Shown piece after piece: positions 27,301 to 37,013 of a stretch of DNA of 64,000 nt. The stretch's first letter is position 1. Each line of letters opens with the position of its first letter. The translations under genes were made by a program, and so were the position numbers. The notes beneath the pieces were generated by a model. The model had not been told where the DNA came from and searched no databases. It saw only the letters and a list, made by a program, of their open reading frames with translations. The DNA is from Bradyrhizobium sp. 170 (GTDB taxonomy: Bacteria; Pseudomonadota; Alphaproteobacteria; Rhizobiales; Xanthobacteraceae), in the NCBI RefSeq assembly GCF_023101085.1, contig NZ_CP064703.1, positions 3,658,001 through 3,722,000 of the forward strand. The letters run 5' to 3'.

Positions 27301-29874
27301 TGCTTCCTCTTCCGTCGGATGCGGCGACCAGTCGATACCCAGATGCTGGAGGTAGTCGAGCCCTACGGCGATGGCGCGGCCGCTCTGATCTAGAGCGGTG
27401 TACAGGTCTGCGCGCAAGCACGCCACCGTACCTCGTTCCACCGTATTTGCGGCGCGGCTTGACAGCACCGCCAGGCGCTGCTCCGCCTCCGCCAGCGCGC
27501 CAGTGAGGAACTCGCATTCGCCCCGGTGCAGCGCCAGCGCAAAGGTGAGCTCGTGCCGGCGCTCCCACGAGTCCTCCAGCAATAGGGCCTCACCTAAAGT
27601 CAGATAGGTGAGCGCCGAGTCGTAGGCGGTAGTGGCCTTGGCGCGCCGGCCCGCGAGCAGATTGAGCTCGGCCAACTGCTCACGCTCGTCGCGTGACGTG
27701 ATCAAGACGGCGCCACGGTTGAGCTGATTGACGATTTCGAAGATGTCCTCTTCGCGTTTTTCCGCAGGGGTATGCGCGACGAGCAGCCTTCCGATGCGCA
27801 GGTGCGCCTCGGCGCGCAACCGTTCCGGTATGAGTGAATAGGCGGCCTCCTGGACACGGTCGTGAATGAACTTGTACGAGCCCTCCATGAGTTCGACCAG
27901 CTCCAGACGAACGGCGTCCCAGAGGTCTGAACGGATGTCGTCCTCCGATTTTCCGAGGACGACCGAAAGCATCGTGATCTTGGCGACGTTTCCGAGGCAG
28001 GCAAGCTGCTGCAACGCAGCCTGGGTCGCGACGGGCAGGCGGGTCAATCTCCCGACCATGAGATCGACCACATTGTCGGTGTACCCCTTCGCGTGAAGGC
28101 GATCGAGTTCCCAGCACCAGCGCGCGGCGCCATGATCGAAGCGGAGCAGCCCCTCTTCGGCAAGCGCAGAAATGAACTGAATGGCGAAAAACGGATTGCC
28201 GCTCGTCTTCTCGTGCACCAGTCGCGCCAGCGGGGCGGCATCGCCCGGCGCGCAGCTCAGCGTATCCGCAATGAGCCGCCCCAGGTCTTCTCGGGCCAGC
28301 GGCGCAAGACTGATCTCCTGCACCAATGCTCCCGCCTTGCGGATGGCGTCGAGCTTACGCATCAGTGGATGGGCGGAATCGACTTCGTTGTCCCGATAGG
28401 CTCCGATTACCAGCAACCGCTGCACGTCCGCCTGGGTCAACAAGTCGGCGAGCATGTCGAGCGTCGCCGCGTCGAGCCATTGCAGATCGTCGAGAAAGAG
28501 CGCTAGCGGATGTTCGGGCCGCGCAAAGACGCCGAGAAACCGCCGGAACACCAACTGGAGACGCCCTTGTGCCTGCTGCGGCGGAAGATCCGGGACCGGC
28601 GGCTGCTCTCCGATGAGGAGCTTTAATTCGGGAACAATGTCGATCATGAGCTGCCCGTTCGGGCCAAGCGCCTCGCCGAGCGCGCAGCGCCAGCCGGCCA
28701 GCTCGGCGTCGCTCTTGCCCAGAAGTGCGCGGATCAGGCCCTGAAACGCTTGCGCCAGCGTCGCATAAGGGATGTCGCGCTTGTATTGATCGAACTTGCC
28801 GGAGGCGAAAAGGCCGCGCGCCGGCACCAGTGCCTTGTGCAGCTCATGGACGACGGCTGACTTGCCGATGCCGGAATATCCTGAGACCAGAGCCAGCTCC
28901 GGCCGGCCGCTGGTGACGACGCGGTCGAAGGCGGCGAGCAGGGTTTCGATCTCGCGCTCGCGCCCGTACAGTTTCTCGGGAATCAAGAGCCGGTCGGGCG
29001 TGTCCTGTTGGCCGAGCGGGAAGGCATCGATCCGATGCTGAGCCTCCCATGCGGCAAGGCAGCGCCCTAGGTCGCGCTCCAGGCCGGCCGCGGTCTGGTA
29101 GCGCTCCTCGGCGCTCTTGGCGAGCAGCTTCAGGACGAGATCGGAGAGCGCGGCCGGGACAGTCGCCAGCCGCTCGCTTGGTGGCACCGGCTTTCTGGCT
29201 ATGTGGCAGTGGACCCACTCCATGGGTTCGGCCGCGGTAAACGGCAGTGAGCCGGTGAGCAACTGGTAGAACGTAATGCCAAGGGCGTAGAGGTCGCTGC
29301 GGGCGTCGATCGAGCGGTTCATGCGTCCGGTCTGTTCGGGCGCCATATAGGCGAGCGTGCCCGCGATTGACTCGGGCGGCGCGGGCGCCTGCCGCTCGCG
29401 CGGCAGACGCGAAGCGATACCGAAACCGGTGAGCTTGACCTCTCCGGTCATGGGGTTCACCAGGATATTGGCCGGCTTGATGTCCTTGTGGACGAGACCG
29501 CACCGGTGGACTTGTGTGAGGTCCGCGGCGACCGCGATGGCGATGCGCAGAAAGCTCCGCACCTCTGCGGGCATCCCGAGCAACCGGTCCAGCGGCTCGC
29601 TGCAGGTGTCCTCGAGCAGCAGCATGATCCGACCGCGTTCGCGGACGAGCTCGAGCGGTCGCACCGCCCACGTCCCATCCAGTTCGTCCTTCAGTTCGTA
29701 TTCGCGAGCGAGGCGATCGAGGGTGGCAGGTATCGGATGCTCCGCGGCGGGCAGCACGGCCAGCACGGCGGCCCGACCGTCGGCGTGTCTTCTGCAGAAG
29801 ACGCGTTCACCGTCCTCCCACAAGACCTTGAGGCTACTACCTTCACCAGCGCCGAACCAAGGGGATGGGTTCAT
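24346..29874 (-). CDS. Ser/Thr kinase-like / AAA ATPase / GAF-PAS / histidine kinase fusion
   Basis: An 1842-residue cytoplasmic signalling protein. Domains in order: protein kinase fold (about 15-275) with the catalytic loop VHKDIKPAN at 128-136 but TGFG instead of DFG at 149-152, so the metal-binding Asp is missing. Next an AAA ATPase with Walker [10 protein letters not shown] at 332-340 and [14 protein letters not shown]. Then a long TPR-like helical region, a GAF domain (about 1310-1460), a PAS domain (about 1480-1600) and a histidine kinase with H-box [10 protein letters not shown] (His about 1625), N-box and DCGVGIS. No response regulator is adjacent. A decayed fragment of a paralogue lies at 44772-44980. 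Signal and target unknown. Confidence 0.93.
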   Translation of the reverse strand: MNPSPWFGAGEGSSLKVLWEDGERVFCRRHADGRAAVLAVLPAAEHPIPATLDRLAREYELKDELDGTWAVRPLELVRERGRIMLLLEDTCSEPLDRLLGMPAEVRSFLRIAIAVAADLTQVHRCGLVHKDIKPANILVNPMTGEVKLTGFGIASRLPRERQAPAPPESIAGTLAYMAPEQTGRMNRSIDARSDLYALGITFYQLLTGSLPFTAAEPMEWVHCHIARKPVPPSERLATVPAALSDLVLKLLAKSAEERYQTAAGLERDLGRCLAAWEAQHRIDAFPLGQQDTPDRLLIPEKLYGREREIETLLAAFDRVVTSGRPELALVSGYSGIGKSAVVHELHKALVPARGLFASGKFDQYKRDIPYATLAQAFQGLIRALLGKSDAELAGWRCALGEALGPNGQLMIDIVPELKLLIGEQPPVPDLPPQQAQGRLQLVFRRFLGVFARPEHPLALFLDDLQWLDAATLDMLADLLTQADVQRLLVIGAYRDNEVDSAHPLMRKLDAIRKAGALVQEISLAPLAREDLGRLIADTLSCAPGDAAPLARLVHEKTSGNPFFAIQFISALAEEGLLRFDHGAARWCWELDRLHAKGYTDNVVDLMVGRLTRLPVATQAALQQLACLGNVAKITMLSVVLGKSEDDIRSDLWDAVRLELVELMEGSYKFIHDRVQEAAYSLIPERLRAEAHLRIGRLLVAHTPAEKREEDIFEIVNQLNRGAVLITSRDEREQLAELNLLAGRRAKATTAYDSALTYLTLGEALLLEDSWERRHELTFALALHRGECEFLTGALAEAEQRLAVLSSRAANTVERGTVACLRADLYTALDQSGRAIAVGLDYLQHLGIDWSPHPTEEEARREYERIWSQLGSRTIESLIELPLMSDPASLATLDVLAKIVPPAFYTDANLLSLITCRAVNLSLERGNCDASCSAYEWLSMLAGPHFGDYRTAVYRFGQLGYDLVQERGLTRFQARTYMDFGGSVLPWTRHVRVGRDLVRRAFEAANKVGDLNYAAYCGNQLNTNLLAAGDPLADAEREAEHGLVFAQKMRFGLVIDMITSQIGLIRTLRGLTPAFGCFDEEQFDEARIEGRFSANPALVFGECFYWIRKLQARFFAGDYASALEASSRAQRLLWSLGSQLETAEYQSYSALTHAASCDSAAAGERQQHLDAVAAHHKQLQLWAANCPENFENRAALVGAEIARIEGRELDAERLYEQAIRSARANGFIHNEALANELASRFYAARGFEKIAHVYLQDARYGYLRWGADGKVRQLDRLHPSLAAPEAHGPTANIGSSVQQLDVATVVKASQAVSSEIVLSKLIERLMTIALENAGADRGLLILPAEDDPVIQAEAKAAGDQIEVVLCQKLITGVTCPETLVRYVIRTRESVILDDASKPNLFSEDDYLRGRPAKSILCLPLMKQGRLTALLYLENTLSSYAFPPERIAILELLAAQAAISLENTRLYSDLQEREAKVRRLVDSNIIGISIWDFDGRIIEANEAFLHIVGHSRDDIVSGRLRWTELTPTEWHDADERSVAELRATGSCKAFEKEYLRNDGSRVPVLVGAATFGGPRDQGVAFVLDLTERKEAEQNLRESERRYREAQAELSHVTRVTMLGELAASISHEVNQPLAGVVANAEACLRWLDRGTPDLNKARRSVEWVIDDGNRASEVIRRVRALAKKTDIEKAPLDINDVVRETIALVRRELVSHQVSLRTDFASALPMIQADRVQLQQVIINLVMNGIEAMQAVTDRPRELVIRSRQDEKQQVLTSVTDCGVGISAENADRLFNAFFTTKASGIGMGLSICRSIIEAHGGRLWAIANVPHGTTFQFTLPAKTDTVS

Positions 29875-30503
29875 CTGCGGGATCCGCCGTCAGGTCGGTG
29901 CTGCCATTGGACTGAGAAGGTCTCTCAGAGGGTGGCCAGAGAAGGTCTGAATAGGAGTTTACCACTCACGAGGCGGCATGACCATGTCAGTTACTGTGGA
30001 GGTTGCGGATGCCGACCGATGACAGGCATCGCGGCGGGCATAGACCGGGTGTCGGCAGCCCCAAGGAAGGAACCCGCGCGAGATGAGGCACCGAGGTGCT
30101 GCGCGGCTATGGCGACTTGGGTGTGCCCAGCTCCGTCAGCCCTGGAGACGGGTCGCCGCCCCCTCAGGATGGTCAGGCAAGCCTTGGGCAGTTCGCCAAC
30201 GATGGGCAGTTCGCCAACGGCGAAGCAGCGGCCCGAGGTCCGGCGCTTGGATCTGATCTCGGTTCGCTTGCAAATCGAATAGCCGTAGCGTCGCGTCCAG
30301 TCTGGACGCCGCCGCTTGTGCTAGGCCACCTCAAGCGTCCTGATGCGCCGGGCGAGGTAGGCGCGCTTTTCACGGCGCGCCGAGGTGACGTGGGGTTCCG
30401 CTAAGAGCGACCAGGAAGGCGGAGGTTCCGGGGAGGGTGAATCACCGTGATCGGGATCGATGCACTCGTTGCGATCATGCTGATCTGGTTGCTCGCCCGC
30501 TAA
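29875..30503. other. Intergenic upstream of the large kinase
   Basis: About 630 bases with no supported gene. A short hydrophobic frame at 30449-30502 (MIGIDALVAIMLIWLLAR) is too short and has no ribosome site. Confidence 0.3.
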
Positions 30504-30910
30504 CGGCTGCGATTGATCGAGCCGACGACCAACAGTATCCGTTTCGCCGGCGAGGAGATCACCGCGCTCGACAGGCAGCTTCGCAACACGCGGCGCGCCA
30601 TGCAGATGGTCAACCTGGAGCCGCTCCCTGCTGCATCCAAAGATGACGCCCGAGCCGCGCGGGCGATTCAACGCGATCACCGCCGAAGTGAGGCTGCGAA
30701 CCGGCCTTGTAGACCGCTATCCGCACGGGCTTTCCTTGGGCAACGGCAACGCGTCAACATTGCGCCCCATTGCCGCGCATCCTAGTCTCGTCGTCCTCGA
30801 CGAACTGACCTCGGCTTTGGACGTCTCGCTACGTTCGCTCATCATGCTTCTTCTCGAGGCGCTTCAGAAACGGCTGGGGCTCGCCTGCGAACAGCTGATC
30901 GCAACAGCCG
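30504..30910 (+). pseudogene. Oligopeptide ABC transporter ATPase remnant (OppF type)
   Basis: In one frame RLIEPTTNSIRFAGEEITAL and RQLRNTRRAMQMV correspond to the region before the Q-loop of OppF/DppF ATPases. After internal loss and frameshifts, LVDRYPHGLSLGNGNAS, HPSLVVLDELTSALDVSLRS and MLLLEALQKRLGLAC represent the signature motif, Walker B and following helix. Walker A is absent and the signature LSGGQ is corrupted. An intact relative lies at 39095-40081, though the two are not recent copies. Confidence 0.75.
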
Positions 30911-30965
30911 ATGCGCTTCGACGAGCCTTGCCACGCAATCTCGAGGGTCTAGAGCTTGCCCAAGA

Positions 30966-30990
30966 TTCTCCAAAGCTTCGTACTTCGTCA
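30966..30990 (+). repeat. 25-bp repeat shared with 45263 and 45506
   Basis: The 25 bases beginning TTCTCCAAAGCTTCG occur identically at 45263-45287 and with one mismatch at 45506-45530, all in the same orientation. It may be a fragment of the 241-bp tandem repeat left here, or an attachment core. Confidence 0.6.
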
Positions 30991-31702
30991 AACAGCGTCA
31001 TGAATGCATCGCTTGCCTCAGGCCGCAGCAAGCCGCAATGCTACTCCAGGATCGCGTCAGCCGTAGACGCGCGGAATGCTTTCTAGTGCGCCGGCGAGGC
31101 CAATCGGCTCGCAGGAATTGGCGCGCCTGTTGCCCAAACAACAAAGAGTCACGTGAAACAGTGGCAACGAGGGCACCGCTCTGAGGCATATCGTTGAGAT
31201 TCGTGGCAGGGGGCGCAAAGGGGCGATCAAGATCGGCGGTTCGCCGTTCGACAGCTTCGCGAAAGCCGAGGAGGCCTGCGACACGATGCTTGAGCATCTG
31301 AACACAGCTCCCTAACTGCGCCGGTCCGGTAGCCGCCAACCTCCTGATCGGCCGCAAATGTCGCTGTCCAAATATTCAACAATGACATAGGGGGCCGTTT
31401 CGGGTCAGGAGCTGCAACGAGGTCGCAATCGCGTGGTTGTGATATGATCGAATGAACGGAGACGCCGCACTGCGGCCGACGCTTGTCGTGTCTCCGGATC
31501 GCGGGTTGGTGCAGCAGGAAAAGCCCGGCCCCTTTGCTGTTTCCCGACCGGCGTGAGCCGGGCTTCAAGGGAACGTGCACGATTGCGCGAACCACCTTTA
31601 CCCTTTCCACGAATTAACCTGTCCGACAGGCGATCGTAATGTCGGGTCCCTAGTACGTACTCTGAAAGGGCCATGTGGGCCTCATTCCTAGGAGCTTCGA
31701 TC
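30991..31702. other. Intergenic before degP
   Basis: About 710 bases. A plus-strand frame ending at 31314 reads GAIKIGGSPFDSFAKAEEAC and looks like the 3' end of a lost small gene. A GC-rich inverted repeat with arms AAGCCCGGC and GCCGGGCTT spans about 31522-31566. Otherwise nothing is recognised. Confidence 0.3.
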
Positions 31703-33229
31703 ATGACAAACGACAAACCTGGCCATCACCTTTACGCAAGGATCTTCTCGCGACGACGATTGGTCCTGCTCACTTCCGTCGCCGGCATTGCCGCGATCGT
31801 CGCACTGGGAGGTCCGACGGGCTATACCCATCTCTCGCTGCCGTGGATATCGAGCGCGCGAGCTGCGGATGCCCAGAGCCAACAATCAGCGGGCTTTGCC
31901 GATCTGGTCGCCAAGGTGAAGCCCGCGGTCATCTCAGTGCGAGTCGAGATGGATGAAATGTCAGACGCGTCGGATCTGAGTTCGGACAAGGAAGATAATT
32001 CACCGTCAGGTTCCCCATTTGAGAAATTCTTTCAGCAACACGGTTCCGACGAAGCGCCAGAAGGCATGCCCCAGCGCCATGAGATGATTATCGGTGCCGG
32101 GTCGGGCTTCTTCATTTCACCTGACGGCTACGCCGTGACCAACAATCACGTGGTCGATCACGCCCGGTCTGTTCAGGTCACCACCGATGACGGCACGACT
32201 TATAAGGCCAAAGTCATCGGCACAGACCCCAAGACTGATCTCGCACTGATCAAAGTCGACGGAAAATCCAGCTTCGCTTACGTGAACTTTGAAGATCACG
32301 CGCCGCGCGTCGGCGATTGGGTCGTAACCGTGGGTAATCCATTCGGTCTCGGCGGCACGGTCACCGCCGGCATCGTATCCGCACAGGGGCGCGACATCGG
32401 CTCCGGCCCGTACGACAACTACATTCAGATCGATGCGCCGATCAACAAGGGCAATTCCGGCGGTCCCGCATTCGACATCAATGGCAACGTCATAGGCGTC
32501 AATACCGCGATCTACTCGCCCTCTGGCGGCTCGATCGGCATTGGCTTTGATGTCCCTGCGCAGACAGCGAAGACGGTTATTGCCGAGCTCAAGGATAAAG
32601 GAGTCGTGACGCGCGGATGGCTCGGCGTCCAGGTTCAGCCTGTAACCACGGGCATCGCCGACAGCCTCGGTATGAAGAAAGTCGAAGGCGCAATGGTCGA
32701 CGAGCCGCAGAATGGAAGTCCAGCTGCAAAGGCTGGCGTCCACTCCGGCGATGTCGTCACCGCGCTCAACGGCACGCCGATCAAGGACTCCCGCGACCTT
32801 TCCCGCAAGGTGGCGGCATTGGCTCCCGGCAGTTCGGTCGAACTCGATATTCTCCGAAACGGAGAATCGAAGACGCTGACCGTCACGCTCGGTGAACTGC
32901 CCAACCGAAAACAAGCCGATGCCGGCAGCCGGGAAACCCGGCCGGATAGCGGTTCGCCTCATATCGGGCTGAGGCTGGCGCCTGCGAATGAGGTGGCTGG
33001 TTCCGGCGGTAAGGGTGTTGTTGTCACGGCCGTCGATCCGGATGGCTCCGCCGCGGAACACGGCTTCCAATCCGGCGATGTCATCGTTGATGTTGGCGGC
33101 AAAGCGGTCGGTGACGCGAGCGACGTGCGTAAGGCGCTGTCCGAGGCAAGGTCGCAGGGCAAGCATGCCGTGCTGATGCGGGTGAAGACAGCCGATACAA
33201 TGAAGTTCGTTGCGCTGCCCATTGGATGA
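31703..33229 (+). CDS. degP: DegP/HtrA-type periplasmic serine protease
   Basis: A 508-residue Do-family protease and chaperone of envelope stress. A long N-terminal signal or anchor (RRRLVLLTSVAGIAAIVALG) is followed by a trypsin-like domain with His149 (VTNNHVV), Asp179 (KTDLALIKV) and Ser252 (NKGNSGGP). Two PDZ domains follow, at about 290-385 (GWLGVQVQPV) and 410-505 (HIGLRLAPANE). ATG 31703 is chosen with GGAG about nine bases upstream. It is monocistronic. Its immediate neighbours are remnants, and mprF/acvB, also envelope genes, follow about 1.2 kb downstream. Confidence 0.95.
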   Translation: MTNDKPGHHLYARIFSRRRLVLLTSVAGIAAIVALGGPTGYTHLSLPWISSARAADAQSQQSAGFADLVAKVKPAVISVRVEMDEMSDASDLSSDKEDNSPSGSPFEKFFQQHGSDEAPEGMPQRHEMIIGAGSGFFISPDGYAVTNNHVVDHARSVQVTTDDGTTYKAKVIGTDPKTDLALIKVDGKSSFAYVNFEDHAPRVGDWVVTVGNPFGLGGTVTAGIVSAQGRDIGSGPYDNYIQIDAPINKGNSGGPAFDINGNVIGVNTAIYSPSGGSIGIGFDVPAQTAKTVIAELKDKGVVTRGWLGVQVQPVTTGIADSLGMKKVEGAMVDEPQNGSPAAKAGVHSGDVVTALNGTPIKDSRDLSRKVAALAPGSSVELDILRNGESKTLTVTLGELPNRKQADAGSRETRPDSGSPHIGLRLAPANEVAGSGGKGVVVTAVDPDGSAAEHGFQSGDVIVDVGGKAVGDASDVRKALSEARSQGKHAVLMRVKTADTMKFVALPIG

Positions 33230-33656
33230 ATGGGATTGGTGAGCGTTGCTGTTGCCGGCGCGTCGGAGGCGGCAACGAATGCTGATGACGTATTGCGGTC
33301 GGGTTGAAAGGGCGAATTTACCGATCATCTGGCAGCCGAGTGGCTTCTGATGCCGGTTCCGTTCCGCTCAATCCGGCTACGCTGATTGATATACGGCAAT
33401 CGGCGTCGAGGTAAATTCGGAGGCACCGGCTGGCGAAGGAGATGATGTCCCGATCAGTAGTATTCCGCCCGGCGCAGAAAGCGCTGGTGGAATGCAAAGA
33501 GTGCGAAGGCGACTTTCGCCGAAACGTTCGACACGGGGGTAACTCTGGCGTAACTCTATTGTAATTCACCAGGATATTGCGTGCGCGAAGCTCATGAAGT
33601 TTTGTCAATCCGCCGACGCCATTATCGGCGCAATCTTGAGCTGCGTCTCGGTGCTG
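33230..33656. other. Intergenic after degP
   Basis: About 425 bases with nothing I recognise on either strand. Confidence 0.35.
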
Positions 33657-33930
33657 CGGACGTTTCCTTCGCCGGCACCCGCAGCCGATCGAGTCGCCGC
33701 CGGAATTGATCGTTCCTCACGCGATTCCCACCGACGAGCGTATCTGGGTCCCGGTTGAGGAGAACGTGTGGTTTCGGCCGCTGCTGGCCGCTTCGCGAGT
33801 TACTGGATGAACCTGTTTGCGCGTGCGCAAGTCGGGTGTGCTCTCGCGCCATCGTGATCCGCAGCCGGTCCATGCTTACGTGATCAAAGGAGAGCGGCGC
33901 GATCTCGAGCATGCGTGACTGCAACTTCAC
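33657..33930 (+). pseudogene. Cupin dioxygenase (2,4'-dihydroxyacetophenone dioxygenase-like), inactivated
   Basis: The plus strand reads IVPHAIPTDERIWVPVEENV and WFRPLLAASR in one frame. YWMNL and then, after a one-base insertion in CTGTTTGCG, RVRKSGVLSRHRDPQPVHAY and VIKGERR follow. These are the two conserved parts of ChrR-like cupins, including the metal-binding His cluster H-x-H-x(n)-H. A stop follows soon after and the second cupin motif is lost. Confidence 0.65.
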
Positions 33931-34019
33931 GAGCGGGAAAGTCGAGCGGCGGCGCGCTTACTTGGAAGCAACGCGTTGTTCAATGCGAGCGCACCGGCGT
34001 TTGCTGGGGCCTCTGACTC

Positions 34020-34037
34020 CCTAAAATTCAATTTAAT
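34020..34037. promoter_or_regulatory. Palindromic motif CCTAAA-N6-TTTAAT
   Basis: One of the ten palindromes. It is the only one not near an intact small exported gene or redox operon: it sits between the cupin and ndh remnants, 378 bases before mprF. Confidence 0.45.
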
Positions 34038-34088
34038 GGTATCGGCGGGTCGGTAACCTACATCGGCCTCACGCCTAATGTTTCTGCT

Positions 34089-34245
34089 TTATGTTCGCCG
34101 CGCACCAGGAGGGCGCGCATTTGGTGCAACAGATCGAGAGCCAACTGCGTGGTAAGCCGCTGGCTGCCGTACACATACCGGGACTTCGGCTCTCTGGTTT
34201 CGCTCGGCAATTTCAGGACCGTTGAGAATCTCATGGGCGTTATTT
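34089..34245 (+). pseudogene. ndh: Type II NADH dehydrogenase C-terminal remnant
   Basis: AAHQEGAHLVQQIESQLRGK and PLA in one frame continue, after a frameshift, as PYTYRDFGSLVSLGNFRTVE and NLMGVI in the next. This is the conserved end of the FAD/NAD domain of NDH-2 enzymes. Only about 50 codons remain. Confidence 0.65.
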
Positions 34246-34415
34246 GGCGGCAGATGGATGAAACGATTTTACGCCAAGGCGATACTGAGCGAATTGCTCA
34301 CAATCCCGAACGGAAAATGAACCAGTTTGTTGTCGATGTGACTTTCCGCGATGCCAGTCGTACTGGCGCGGACCACCCGCTCCAGCATGTCTCTCGGTCA
34401 AGTAGCGGGACTCAA

Positions 34416-37003
34416 ATGCGCAGCTGGATCGCGATCCTTGCACACAAAGTGGGGAGTCTGTTCCATCACCCATGGACGCCTGCCGTTCTCGTCATCGCGG
34501 GAATCGTTGGGCTCTCAGCGTTACTGTTGGGCTTGCTGCAGGGGGTCGATCCGGCTGCGGTTAGACAGGCGATGGCGCAAACGCCATGGACGCACATTGC
34601 TCTTTCATTCTTCTTCTCGGCAGTGAGCTATCTCACCCTGATAGGATATGAGGTCCACGCAGCGCGAGCGTCCGCTCCAGTCAAGCCTGTCCCATTTCGA
34701 ACGCTCGCGCTTGGTGCTTTCACGAGCTATGCGATCGGGCACACGCTAGGCCTTCCTATCGTGACCGCAAATGCTGTGCGTTGGCGCGTGTATAGCCCGG
34801 CGGGCTTGACGCTTGCCGAAATCGGCAAACTCGCGGCCATCACCGGCCTGACCCTTTGGTTGGGCTTGGTGCTTGCTATTGGCGCGGGTCTCTTGCTTGA
34901 AGCAGACCCGGTAGCCACGTTGGATCGCCTTCCCGTCGCGGTCCACGTCGTCACGGGTGCGGCTCTGCTCGCGCTGCTTGCCGGATTTGTGCTGTGGTCC
35001 GGTCAAGGCAACCGTTCCATTGGCCGGGGAATCGCGCAGGTCCGCCTTCCCGGCGGACGCTGCACGCTCATTCAGATCGGGCTCGGGTTTCTTGATGTGT
35101 CGGCTGCCGCAGCCGCGCTGTGGATACTCCTTCCGGCAGATTCCGGGGTTCGCTTCCTCTCATTTTCCGCGCTTTTCGCGTGCGCAATCATCGAGCCGTC
35201 CTGACCCATGCCCCCGCGGGCCTCGGGGCCTTCGAGGCCGCGATGCTCGTCACGCTTCCGAACACGCCGCAGGTGCAGGTCCTGTCAGCCCTGGTCCTCT
35301 GGCGCGTTACCTATTTTCTGACCCCCTTTGTCCTTGCCATTGCGTTGCTCTGCGGGCGCGAACTTCAGCGTCCTGGCTCGCGTCTCGCAAGCTGGATGTG
35401 GCGTGCACGGCTTTTCGCCCGGTCTCTCGCGCCTTCCATTCTCGCAGCGCTCACCTTCGCCGGTGGGGTCGTTCTACTGGTTTCGGGAGCCACGCCGAGC
35501 GAAGGGACGCGAATCCACGCCCTGAAGCATCTCGTACCACTCCCTTTTGTGGAACTGTCGCATCTGACCGGGAGCGCCGCCGGCGTGTTACTGCTGATCA
35601 TCGCCTGGGGGCTCAAGCGCAGGTTGGATAGCGCTTGGATTGCGGCTGTAACTGTCCTTGCCGCGGGCATTGTCGTGTCGCTCGCCAAGGGCTTTGATTG
35701 GGAAGAGGCCCTCGTGCTCGGGGCCGCGCTCAGTCTGCTCCTGATGCATCGTACGAGCTTTTACCGAAAGGGGGGCATTCTCGCGGAGCCGCTTTCGCCG
35801 GGTTGGCTGGCGGCCATTGCGATCGTGGTGGTGGGTTCGATCTGGCTCGGCTTCCTGGCTTACACAAACGTGGATTACAGCAACGAGCTCTGGTGGAGCT
35901 TCGCTTGGAAGGGCGATGCCTCGCGCTTTCTGCGCGCCAGCGTGGCCGCCGTCGTCGTGATGACAGCGATCGCTCTACACAAGCTGGTTAGCCACCGGCC
36001 GCAGCGCCGCAAGGCCAATCTCGTGAATTCTGAGGCACTTGCACGCGTCATCGCCAGCTCCGATCGCGCCGAGTCCAATTTGGCGTACCTGGGAGACAAG
36101 GAGTTTCTCACGCACGATGCCGGGGACGCCTTCCTCATGTACGGCGTCCGAGGCAAGAGCTGGATTGCCTTGGGGGATCCGGTCGGCAACCCCGATAGAA
36201 CCCGCGATCTCCTGTGGCGGTTCATCGAGGTGGTCGACGCCCATGCCGGCAGGCCCGTGTTCTATCAGGCGAGCCCCCGACTTCTGCCGCTCTGTCTCGA
36301 CGCTGGACTTTCGCTGGTGAAGCTTGGCGAGGAGGCCAAGGTCGACCTCTCGAGCTTCACGGTCGAGGGGGGTGCGGGCCGCGCGTGGAGGCAAACACTT
36401 AGTCGGGCCAAACGCGAAGATCTCGAGTTTTCAATCATCCCGGCCGCCGAGCTCGGACCCTATCTGCCAGATCTCAAGGCGGTTTCGGACGCGTGGCTTA
36501 CAAACAAGAGCGTTGGCGAGAAAGGCTTCTCCATCGGGTTCTGGTCCGATGCATATGTTTCGCGGTTCGACCACGCTGTAGTCCGGCAAGCGGGCGAGAT
36601 CGTCGGATTCGCCACGATCTGGTACGGCCAGCCGGGTGGCGAGATCACCGTGGATTTGATGCGGCATCGTCCCTCCGCACATGGCGTGATGGACGTCCTG
36701 TTCATTAATCTCATGCTTGAGGGAGAGAAACGCGGGTATCGTTGGTTCAATCTCGGTATGGCCCCACTCTCGGGCCTGTCTGAACACCGTTTGGCGCCGA
36801 ATTGGGGAAAGATCGCTGGTTTCGTGCTGCGCCATGGCGAGCGCGCTTATGGCTTCGCTGGCCTAAAGGCATACAAGGAGAAGTTCAGACCGGTCTGGGA
36901 ACCGCGTTACCTGGCGTACCCGGGCAGCTGGGCTATGCCGCAGGTTCTTCTTGACGTGACCTCGCTGATCTCCCGCGGCACAGCAAAAACAGTCTGGAAG
37001 TAG
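34416..37003 (+). pseudogene. mprF: Lysylphosphatidylglycerol synthase/flippase MprF (LpiA), single frameshift
   Basis: Two overlapping frames together make one MprF/LpiA of about 862 residues, the normal length. The first part (34416-35204) has the flippase helices, e.g. SAVSYLTLIGYEVHAARAS and SYAIGHTLGLPIVTANAVR. It runs into TGA at 35202 after ACAIIEPS. The second frame takes over near 35190 as AVLTHAPAGLGAFEAAMLVT, exactly the expected continuation. It ends with the aminoacyl-transferase domain (GEITVDLMRHRPS, GYRWFNLGMAPLSGL). One lost base explains everything. Either the gene is recently inactivated or the base is a sequencing error. acvB follows after ten bases. Confidence 0.88.
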
Positions 37004-37013
37004 GAACATCGCC

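Noticed and set aside
32117..33328. 403-codon minus-strand open frame opposite degP
   Set aside because: Antisense to a complete protease gene; third-position GC bias explains the lack of stops.
35120..35204. Programmed ribosomal frameshift in mprF
   Set aside because: No slippery heptamer or downstream stem is visible at the junction; a simple one-base loss or sequencing error is more likely.
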